Shown one piece after another: positions 1 to 9,427 of a stretch of 64,000 nucleotides of DNA. How positions within the stretch are numbered: position 1 is the first letter of the stretch; each line of letters opens with the position of its first letter. Origin of the DNA: Datura wrightii (taxonomy: Eukaryota > Streptophyta > Magnoliopsida > Solanales > Solanaceae); assembly GCA_035772735.1 (NCBI GenBank), contig JASDFA010000016.1:172861001-172925000 (forward strand), given 5' to 3'. Made by a program: the position numbers and the translations under genes. The notes beneath the pieces were generated by a model that saw nothing but the letters and a program-made list of their open reading frames with translations, ran no database searches and was not told the DNA's origin.

Positions 1-2165
1 TGGAAGTCTTCATGGATGACTTTTCAGTTGTTGGGACTCATTTGATGACTGCTTGACACATTTAGATGATGTATTAAAGAGATGTACTAAAACAAATTTG
101 GTCCTTAATTGAGAAAAATGTTATTTTATGGTCAAAGAAGGGATTGTGCTGGGACACAAAATTTCTAAAAAAGGGATTGAGGCGGATCAACCCAAAGTGG
201 ACCCCATTTCTCAATTACCTCTACCGTGTACCATGAAGGGTGTTAGGAGTTTTCTCGGACATGCGGGTTTCTACCGCCGATTCATTAAAGATTTCTCTAT
301 GATAGCTCATCCCCTATTTCGGCTGTTGGAGAAAGAGGAAAAGTTCAATTTTGATGAAGATTGTTTGAAGACTTTTGTGGAGTTGAAGAAAAGGTTGAGT
401 TCTTCTCCAATCATTGTAGCACCTGATTGGTCAAAACCATTTGAGATCATGTGCGATGCAAGTGAGGTGGCATTAGGAGCTGTCCTTGCTCAGTGGAGAG
501 ACAAGATATTTCACTCGATCTACTATTCTATCAAAGCCCTGAACAATGCACAAACAAACTACACAATAACTGAGCAGGAGCTACTCGCTGTTGTGTTTGC
601 ATTTGAAAGTTCCAGGAATATTTGCTAGGAACGAAAGCGGTGGTGCACATGGACCATGAAACTCTTAGGTATCTAATGTCCAAAAAAGATGCTAAGCCAA
701 GATTGATTAGGTGGGGTTTGTTGTTGCAAGAATTTGACTTTGAAGTGAAGGATCATAAGGGATGTGAGAATTGAGTGGCTAACCATCTATCGCGCCTAGA
801 GACAAGTGGAAGCCAGAAACACATGAAGAGATCAACGATGTATTTCTGGATGAGTGAATCCTAGTCGTAACCCATGATTTAAAACCGTGGTTTGCCAATT
901 TTTCTAATTACCTTGCCAGCAACATTATACCCGAAGGCTTGAACTTTCAACAAAAGAAGAAATTCATGCATGATGTCTGGAAATTCTTTTGGGATGAACC
1001 TTACCTCTTCTGAAGTTGTGCAGATGGTTTAATACGTTGGTATGTTCCAGAAGTAGAGATGGTCCCAATTCTAGAGGCTTGTCATTCTTCCCCTATTGGA
1101 GGTCATTACGGGAGTGTGCAGACAACAGCGAAGGTGTTACAATGTGGGTTTTATTGTCCTACATTACATCAAGATGCCCATGGCTTTGTGAAGCAATGTG
1201 ATCGATGTTAGAGGACAGGGAGTATTTCAAGGCGGCATGAACTCCGCTAACACCAATATTAGAGGATGAGTTGTTCGATGTATGGGGGATCGACTTCATG
1301 GGCCCTTTTGTAAGCTCTTATGGAAACGCATACATTTTGGTGGAAGTTGATTATGTCTCCAAATGGGTGGAAGCAGTTGCATTACCAAATAATGAAGGGA
1401 GGAGTGAAACAACCTTTTTAAAGAAACATATCTTCTCGCGGTTCAGTACTCCCAGAGCCATCATTAGCGATGGAGGTTCTCATTTTTGCAATTGAGTATT
1501 CAGCACACTGCTAGGTAAATATAGTGTGAAGAACAAAGTAGCCACTCCTTATCACTTGTAAACCAGTGGAGTGAAAGTTTTGAACTGGGAAATAAAATCC
1601 ATCTTGACTAAAACAGTCAATGTGAATAGAACCGATCGGGTGTGGAAGTTAGATGATGCCTTGGGGCATATCGGAGTGCATTTAAAATGCCGATTGGAAT
1701 GTTGCCTTATCAGCTGGTGTTTGGCAAATCATGTCACCTCCCGATTGAGTTAGAACACAAAGCTTTGTGGGAACTAAAAAGTTAAACCTTGAATGGAGAA
1801 AAGCTGTCCAAGGTCGAATCCATAATTTACATGACTTGGATGAATTTAAAATGAAGCGATATGAGAATGCAACTATTTACAAAGACAAAATGAAATACTA
1901 TCATGACCAAAAAGTGTTACAGTGTAGTTTTGCTCTAGAGGATTGGGTGTTGCTGTTCAATTCACGACTACGGCTATTCCTCTGGAAACTAAAGTCTAAA
2001 TGGTCAAGTCCTTTTAAGGTATATCAGGTGTACGAGAAGAGTGCCATAGAACTCCATGGAGAGAATGGGAGCAAGTTCAAAGTAAATGGCCAATGGGTTA
2101 AAAGATATTTGGGGGTGTTGGAAGAAGTTAGCCGAATAGAGGTTGTGTATCTAGATGAATTGTAG
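1..2165 (+). pseudogene. pol: Element A pol remnant: RT end, RNase H, integrase
   Basis: The fragment encodes reverse transcriptase (copies element RNA), RNase H (removes the RNA strand) and integrase (inserts the cDNA). The FMDD active-site box lies at about 10-25. A one-base shift follows near 45 and a Trp-to-stop change near 111. The RNase H part starts in the open stretch 128-628, with MCDAS at about 450, and continues in another frame to about 800. The integrase HHCC zinc finger lies at about 1060-1210. The core shows GIDFMGPF (about 1285) and SDGGSHF (about 1475). The third acidic region follows at about 1570-1620 in another frame, and the C-terminal domain is at 1767-2165 (LLFNSRLRLF and LKSKWSSPF motifs). 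There are at least five stops or shifts. It belongs to the Athila lineage by overall sequence and is certainly non-functional. Confidence 0.88.
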
Positions 2166-3260
2166 GTCTTCAGGGACTTCTGTCATGCCATGAAGTTAAA
2201 TAAGGCGCTTCTCGGGAGGCAACCGAAGCATATATCATTTTTTTTATAACTCTTCTTATATGTTTTGTTGTTTTTGATTTTTTTTCTAGGATGGGTGGGT
2301 TCACTTCAGGAAGAGAATGAATAGGGTAGACCGACACTAAAACTGGCGAATTGCAGGTAGAATTTCATGAAATGCCGGTTGGGCACCAACCCGTCCCAGT
2401 GCACTGAAGGATTCAAGGCACATTAGCGACCCATAATGCCAAAACACCGATGGTATTTCGTGAAGCACTGATGGGGCAGCGATTCTTTCCAATGCACTGA
2501 AGGTTTCAAGGCGAATCGACGACCCCACCTACAAAGCGCCATGTCAAAGCGTGGGTCGCCGGTCTGTCACCACTGTCAACCAATATACTTCGCAACAGAT
2601 CAGGAATCGGTTTCTCACTTGGAAAAACACCGGATACATTTCGCAGAACATCGGTCAGCTGCCGGTCTTGTTCCCAGAGACGCATACAGGTAATGTTAGC
2701 AGCGGACCCATTAACGAATTGCTGGTCCATTTAGGTGATCACCGGCCCCAAATGTTCACACTCCCCCATTTTTCTTTTCTCTTTTTCCTGACCAGATTTC
2801 ACTCTCCCAAGAGAAACACTCCTTCCCACCTAACCTATATTAATAAATACCACCCAAACACCCATTCAACTTCCTTGTCTTTTGAATTTAAAAACCCCCA
2901 AATTACTTTCATCTTCTTCACTCCACTAAGAAGCTTAACTCAGCACTAGTACACAAGAAGTCCAGTGGTGGTAAGAATTCTATCACTCATGATTTAAGGT
3001 TCCTAATGATATTGGTGGATCTTTTCTCTTGTTGTGTTTATCTTATGCTTTTTCTCTGGTATATGTGGGTGAATTTGGTTTTGTTGTGGTCATTAAGTAT
3101 CCCAGTGTCATATTAGATCACCCCCTCAAATTGCCGAATGATAGATTGATTGACACCCTTCTTGAGGGAAATGTTTCATTTTTGTTGAGTAAAGATTGAA
3201 ATTGGTTTGCATCTATATGGGGGTGGCTGGTGGGTGAAATATATTCAGGATGCTGCTAGC
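2166..3260 (+). other. Element A non-coding block between pol and the env-position ORF
   Basis: No convincing gene is present. It begins with the AAATAAGGCGCT...GGGAGGC box (2198-2224) that also follows the coding region in H. An imperfect duplication of about 45 bases (around 2395-2440 and 2482-2525, sharing TGCACTGAAGG.TTCAAGGC) follows. A pyrimidine-rich tract precedes a TATA-like TTAATAAATA at about 2840, so this could hold a leader or promoter for the downstream ORF (inference). A conserved box CCGAATGATAGATTGA starts at 3134 and recurs at 13121 and, more diverged, at 8042 in H. The open frame on the plus strand at 2551-2949 has no recognisable protein character. The last five bases, ctagc (3256-3260), are the left target duplication of H. 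Confidence 0.6.
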
Positions 3261-4857
3261 TTATCACGGGCAAAATAGCATGCCCGAGATACGCTTTATA
3301 CCTTAATGTAGTCTTGTTTATCGAAGTTATTTTACATACTTTCATGTGATTTTATATAAATGTGAATACATGTGCTAACCAACATGATTAGTCCTTGTTT
3401 TGTAGGTTAATAATGCATTTGAGGAACTAATTCACAAGTTGATGAATAGAAAGGAATGGAGTGGAAGCAAGTGTCGAAAGTCGGCAAGGAGCATGCCTTG
3501 GCAAGGATGGCCGCGCCAGGCAGCGTGCCACGCTGTGCGTGTGCCGCATCCAGCACCGTGCCACGCCCTTGCCAAGCGCACGAGGAAAGGCACCAGCAGG
3601 CAGCAGTAGGCAGTAACTTAGCGCGCCAGCGCTGTGCCACGCTAGGCCAACTGCGCGACAGCAGCATGCCAACGCGCTGCATGAGCAGCGTGCCACGTTG
3701 GCCAGCGCGGTGACCCTCGACAACTTGGGTTCCTGAGGCACTTTCCAGAGAGCTTTCGCGTTGCCTCCGTGTCACGGAGGCAGTGCTCCGCGATACACTC
3801 CGTGACACGGAGCCGTTCCATTACAGGCTAAATTATGCACGTTTTCCATTTACTATAAATAGGAGCCTTAGCTCCTAAAATCATTGGGTCACGATTTTAT
3901 TCTGAAAAACCACCTAGGAGTGAAGGGAGAAGTGGGAGAACTCATCTAGGGTTTGTCAAATTCCCTTCTCATCTACCAAATTCATGTAAGTATGTTAGTT
4001 TAGTATTAGTTAATTGTAGTTTTACGAACATGAATGGCAAGAACCCTTCCTCTAGGGTTGAAGCCATGAATTATGATTGTGCTTTTATGAATTTGTTTTG
4101 GAATGAAGTTATTGATTGTTGTTTTCGTCTTGCATTCTGGATTGTTGGTTGTTTTTATGATTGATCACCATGAAAGCATATTTGTTAGCTTGAGTAATAG
4201 CTTGAGAAAGCATTACCTAGGTCAGGACATGAGAATGTAAGGAGCATGTTTGTATCTCGGGAGAGATTTTTGTGTCAGGATAGAAATATACCTCACACCT
4301 TGCTTGGTTGACACACGGGGGTTATGAAAGACCAACTTGGGATGTCACATCACCACTCGAAGAACTAGTTGTGAGGCTAAGTTGAGTTAAATGGTTAGAC
4401 GTACGAAAGTCCCTAATCGTTTCCCCGTAAACCATAACATAATTGATTGCCCGCGACTAGAAAATTAAACTCCTCGCTCACAATGATGCAGTGAGGCTAG
4501 ATTGCCGTGTTTAGAGGCTCGAAAGTCCATAAACATGCAATTCTAATTATGTGAAATAACAATTTATAGTTCCATGCTTAACCCATTGCAAATCGTAGGA
4601 TCGCATGATTAATTGGTTTTAACTCTATGTTGCTCCTAGAGTGATTTCAGAATATTTCGTTGACCCAAACTTAGACTTAATTAATCTCAATCGAAAATGT
4701 CTATAACCAACACTTGAAGTATTTAAGATCACAATAGAAATGGATAGTTAGAGGAATGGGTCTAGTCACTGAGGGTTCGACAATCCGGTTCTTAAAAAGA
4801 GCCACTATATTACTTGCACGACCCGTACACTTGCGGACGCGCGAATCGGGCACGTCA
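3261..4857 (+). repeat. 5' LTR of H
   Basis: It begins TTATCACGGG where the 3' copy has TGATCACGGG, so the terminal TG has mutated to TT. It ends CACGTCA. A GC-rich segment (about 3460-3720) repeats the word GTGCCACG. Two inverted copies of CTCCGTGTCACGGAG lie at 3765-3779 and 3798-3812, followed by a TATA box CTATAAATAGG at 3853-3863. This is the likely promoter region. Open frames on both strands in the GC-rich segment are composition artefacts. Confidence 0.93.
3765..3863 (+). promoter_or_regulatory. Palindrome module and TATA box in 5' LTR of H
   Basis: CTCCGTGTCACGGAG at 3765-3779 and its reverse complement at 3798-3812 frame a 18-base spacer. The TATA box CTATAAATAGG starts 41 bases downstream at 3853. 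The 3' LTR repeats the layout at 9932-9946, 9965-9979 and 10020-10030. A core-promoter role is inferred from the TATA position. The palindrome's function is unknown. Confidence 0.6.
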
Positions 4858-4863
4858 AGTTTT

Positions 4864-4881
4864 TGGCGCCGTTGCCGGGGA
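4864..4881 (+). promoter_or_regulatory. Primer binding site of H (tRNA-Asp)
   Basis: TGGCGCCGTTGCCGGGGA lies six bases after the 5' LTR. It is complementary to the last 18 bases of plant tRNA-Asp, the usual minus-strand primer of the Tat/Athila lineage. Confidence 0.92.
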
Positions 4882-4971
4882 CTCGGTGAAGTTTTGATAA
4901 TTTATCTATTTTTGTGTGATTTTTTTTTAAATTTCCTAAAGTGTTGAAAAACTTTGTCGTAGTCTGTTTAT

Positions 4972-7456
4972 TTGCAGGTGACAGGTTGTCCTGCCAAGCT
5001 GGCTAGAAATAGAGAGCTTGTGGAACCGTTGCTTGAACCTGAACGTCAAATCCATTTGCGAAGGAGAGTAGCTCTAGAGCAAAAGCTGAAGAGACTTCAA
5101 GAAAAGGTACAACAACAACCACCCGCGGGACAAGTACAATTGTCATCAGAAGCAATGGCAGCAAGACCAGTTCGCGAAGTGGCAATCCCACTAACGACGA
5201 ATATGACCTCTAGCATCCGTAAACCGGAGCCTGGAGGGCACTTTGAGCTTAAACAGAACATGGTGCAGCTGTTACATTCTAGTGGTCAATTCACTGGGAT
5301 GGCACATGAGGACCCGCAGCAGCACTTACAGAGCTTTTTAGAGATTAGTGACACATTCGTCCCCACTGGCGTGTCCATAGATTATGTCCGAATGACCCTC
5401 TTCCCATTTTCACTGTTGGGAGAGGCGAAAAAGTGGCTGAAGGCTGAGCCACCGAACTCCATAACTTCATGGAATGATTTGGCTAAGAAGTTCCTTATCA
5501 GATTCTTCCCTTCAGGCAAAACTGCAAAGTTGAGAAGTGAAATACTCAGTTTCAAGCAGAGGCCTGATGAGAACTTATATATGGCTTGGGAAAGATTCAA
5601 GTCATTGTTAAGAGATTGCCCCCATCACCAGCAATCAAATGAAGTGCTGGCTCATACCTTTGTAGAATGTCTAGACCCACACACAAAAATATTACTAGAC
5701 TCTGCATCGGGTGGGCAAGCCTTGGATAAGACATATGATGAGTTGTACACTTTGTTGAATAGAATTGCACAAGGAAATCCAGAGTGGCACAGCGAGTCAT
5801 CTATAAGGGCGGGAAACAGATCAGGGTTGATAGAAGTAGATGGTTTGAATGCCTTGGCAGCACAGTTAGCTTCATTCCAGCATCAAATGATGACTCAGTT
5901 CAATAAACTGAGTATGAACCAATGCCAGGGCCAGGTTAATGCAGTTCAGCAAGCTCCGAGTTGGTGTGAAATTTGTGGTAATAATGGGCACCATGCAGAA
6001 TCTTGTGGAGCCAATCCGGAGTCAGTCAATTTTGTTAGTAATGTGCAGCGCAAAAATCAGAATTTTGAAACCCGTTACAACAGAAATTGGTAGGGCCACC
6101 CGAATTTTTCTTGGGGTGGAAACCAAAAGCAAAATTTTATGCAACCTCAACAATAGCAGTATCAGCAGAATAGGCAGAATGATGGGCAATTGAGTAGCAG
6201 CATTGAGGAAACACTGCAGAAAATCATGGAGACCCAGACTCAATTAATGGAAAATCAGGCGAGGATGGCAACAGACTTAATGAATCAGCAAGTAGCCACC
6301 CGAAATCTTGAAAAAACAAGTGGGTCAAATAGCAGCTGCTCAAAACATGAGATCGCAGGGGGGATTACCAAGCAACACAAATCCTAACCCCCGGCAGATC
6401 AATGCCATCAGTTTGAGAAGCGGTAAGCAATTAGCTGATGCAGTGTCAGAAGAGCTGAGCAAGGAGGTGCAGCCGGAGTTGGTTAGACCAGGACCATCCA
6501 TCAACATGGGAGATAATCAGAGTGCTGGGCAACAAAATGCACAACTTCCATTGCAGCCAGCACAAAGACCACCACCACCATTCCCTCAGAAATTCAGAAA
6601 GAGCAAGGAGGAGGAATGCTTCAAAAAGTTCTTTGGGAGCTTCAAAGAACTTCACATAAATTTGCCTCTTTTTGATGTTTTGCAGGGAATGCCCAAGTAT
6701 GCGTAATACTTGAAGGACGTGATGGCGAACAAAGTGAGATTGGTGGATGTACAGACTGTAGCACTGACTGAGGAGTGCAGTCACAGGGTATTGAGCAAAA
6801 TGCCAAAGAAACTCAAAGACCCAGGGAGTTTTACCCTCCCCATACAAATTGGTAAAGCTGAGGTGCTACGAGCTTTGTGTGACTTAGGGGCAGCAGTCAA
6901 TTTAATGCCCCTATCCTTATTCAACACCTTGGGGTTGGGACAACCGAGGCCAACAAGGTTGATGCTGCAGCTGGCTGACAAGTCGCGAGTGACACCTGAT
7001 GGAATAATAGAGGACCTTCTCATCAAAGTAGGTAAGTTCATTATACCTGCTGATTTTATTGTCTTGGATTTTCAAGTTGATGACCAGGTACCCCTGATCT
7101 TGGGACGGCCATTCTTGGCCACTAGAGGAGCGGTGATTGATTTGAAAGCAGGGACCCTGAAAATGAGGGTCGAGGATGAAGAAGAAATCTTCCGCGTTTA
7201 CCAAGAAATGAACCCATTTGCACACTATAGAAACCTTTGTCAGGTTAGTGTGTTGGCAGAGGATAAGTGTGGGGTGGAGGATTCCATAGGTGCAGGGCCA
7301 AAGGAAATTACAAGTGTTCAGCCCGAGTCTGATAAAGGGCTTCAAATTGAGAGGAAGTTGGAGAAAGAGAGGAACAGAGTGGAGGCTGTTTCCTCTAAAC
7401 AGCAAAAGAAAAGGAGATGGTTCTCGAAAGAGAACCCAGGTATGAGGATGTCCTAA
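4972..7456 (+). pseudogene. gag-pro: Gag-protease of H, broken by three stops and a frameshift
   Basis: Gag packages the element RNA and protease cuts the polyprotein. The open stretch 4972-6093 has no ATG at its edge; its first ATG is at 5155, and a TTTGCAG acceptor-like sequence sits at the edge. The retrotransposon gag domain covers about residues 80-270 from 4972. A zinc knuckle CEICGNNGHHAESC (C-X2-C-X4-H-X4-C) is at residues 332-345. TAG stops occur at 6091 and 6154, a one-base shift in an A run lies near 6310, and a TAA at 6704 sits where related copies read Gln. Protease is open from 6707 to 7456, with the active site as DLGAAVNLMP and the flap-side motif LILGRPFL. Each break is a single change, so decay is recent. 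RT and integrase are missing. Confidence 0.9.
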
Positions 7457-7773
7457 AAAGGATAGTCCACGTCGGGCCACGACGTAAAATAAGGCGCTAC
7501 TTGGGAGACAACCCAAGGGTACCACAGGTACCATTTTAATTTCTTGCATTTTTGTTGATTTTGTTTATTTTTCATCTTATGTTGTTTTTGGTGGAAAGTT
7601 AAGCGCAGATGGAGGGGAAGTCTGAGTACCCGTGGAGGATGAAGCTAAAAAGCATGGACGATAAAAAGTGTGGGGTCGACACACACTTGTGCAAACTGAA
7701 GAAAATCATGCTATTAGCTAGGCCTAAAGGCCTCAGGGAGTATTTCTCACCCTTTCTAAATTTTTATTTGATT

Positions 7774-7807
7774 CTATGAGGACATAGCATTATTTAAGTG
7801 TGGGGTG
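7774..7807 (+). promoter_or_regulatory. Internal AGGA hairpin plus polypurine-like tract (H)
   Basis: CTATG-AGGA-CATAG (7774-7787) forms a five-pair stem with an AGGA loop. TTTAAGTGTGGGGTG (7793-7807) follows six bases later. The layout matches the module at the end of the element, so this may be a central polypurine tract (inference). Confidence 0.55.
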
Positions 7808-9389
7808 AGGGAAATTTCAAGATTTCAAATTTTTTTTTTGCGCTTAACAAGTTTGTGGTGAATGTAATGCTAATGCTTGAGAAATTTGAAATTTTTTCTG
7901 AATTAAGCATGACTTCATCACCCGTTGGTTTTTCTTTTCGGTTCTTTTCCGACGGGGGTTCTTTGAACCGAAGAATAAAATTTTTATCTTTTCCTTTCCT
8001 TTGTCTGTATATAGTGTTTTAGTCATAGTTAGGGACTGTTTCCGACGATGGTTGGATGACGACCGTCTTGAGGAAAAATTAGTCGGTAGGTGTTGGGTTT
8101 TGAAACCATAACTAATTGATGGCTTGATGTTCTTGTTATGTGCTATGCATGATTGTAAGATGCAAGTATGTTCAGTGTGAAGCATGCAAATGTATAACTT
8201 TGTTTGAGACACTTAAGCTCTGGAATTTGACTCAATATGATTGAAGCTTAATTGTGAATTCTTGTGATTAGCTGAGTAAGAGTTTGATGAATGTGTCTTG
8301 AATTTAGCATGTGCCATGAGTGTAAGGTTTTTGAGTATTCTGTGCTATTGTGGATTGTCTAGAACTTGCCTGGTGCGTTTATGAAGCGAAATGAAGGATG
8401 TGAATAGTAGGAGATGATTTAGGCATTTCTTCGAATGAACCAATTCTTATCCCTCATTTTACCTACCTTGGAAAAATTAATCCTAGTTAGCTCCATTGAG
8501 CCTTGAGCCTATTCTTTGACAGCTGCAACATAAGCTTAATCCTTTTTCTTTCATTAGCCTTGTGTTTGATCCAAAACTCCTAAGCGCTTGAGAAAAACAA
8601 AACCCCGAAGGAGTAAGGGAATGAGAAGAATGAAAAGAAAGGAAAAGTAGCAAGTTGTAGAAGTGAGAAAAGGACAAAGGTGCACTTGTGTGAAAATGGT
8701 TGATTATTAGTAAGGAGCAAGAAAACAAATTAATGAAAAATTATTTATAGAGCTCCTTACTAATAAGTTAAAAGTGCCTAAAGAAATGGGGGAACATAAG
8801 AGGAACAAGAAAGATGAAAGGAGAAAAAGGTAAAGTAAGGGAAGGGAAGTTCGTAAGGAGGGCGTAATGTATTAAAAGCGCTTAGGAAAGATAGTCACTA
8901 TTACTGGCCATAATAGTACCTACCTGTCCCTTAGCCTACAGTACAACCCATTAAGTCCTACTTGATCTTACATTCACACACCTTTAAATTAGTGGAATAA
9001 AACACTAAGGGCAAGCTTATGGGTCATTACATGATGCATGTGAATTCTTTGTGAGAGTGAGTGTAATTCTATTTATTTACCCACACATGTTGTGATGTAA
9101 AAATGATTTTTGCGTGTGATTGGGTAACTCTCCTTCCGTGAGGGCACATGTTGAACGAAGGATATAATTCATGTGGATTTCTTACTCAGTTGATTTGCAT
9201 GAGTTTTCTAAGATCGACAGTCGATTCTTGAGGTTAAGAAGTCTTAGCATCGTTGTATTTCTTCTCGGTGATTAAATTGTGTATGCTCTATCTTTAGCTT
9301 GTTATCTTACGGAATCATTATAGCCGTAGCTTGAATTATCTGGCCACATTAGTTATGTGGGAGTTTCTATATGTATGATATGTAAAAGG

Positions 9390-9427
9390 TTGTTCGAGGA
9401 CGAACAAGGCTTTAAAGTGTGGGGTTG
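9390..9427 (+). promoter_or_regulatory. AGGA hairpin and polypurine tract of H
   Basis: TTGTTCG-AGGA-CGAACAA (9390-9407) is a perfect seven-pair stem. TTTAAAGTGTGGGGTTG follows and abuts the 3' LTR at 9428. The purine-rich tract should prime plus-strand DNA. The hairpin's role is unknown. Confidence 0.75.

Larger units (their letters stand above)
7457..9427 (+). other. Non-coding 3' region of H
   Basis: It starts with a possible small stem GTCG..CGAC (7470-7482) and the AAATAAGGCGCT box (7487-7514). Two hairpin-plus-polypurine modules lie at 7774-7807 and 9390-9427. A diverged copy of the box found twice in element A lies at 8042-8077. The rest is AT-rich, with short open frames on both strands that have no protein-like composition. 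I see no gene here. Confidence 0.7.

Noticed and set aside
2551..2949. 132-residue open frame as a host gene or first exon
   Set aside because: Low-complexity, pyrimidine-rich, no recognisable domain; it lies in the non-coding block of element A. A leader role remains possible.
3407..3808. Long overlapping open frames on both strands in the GC-rich segment of H's LTRs (also 9594-9908)
   Set aside because: They lie in the LTR, consist of GTGCCACG-type repeats, and exist on both strands, so composition explains them.
8483..8728. Minus-strand open frame in the 3' region of H
   Set aside because: Ser/Leu/Phe-rich translation of AG-rich DNA with no domain; typical of low-complexity sequence.
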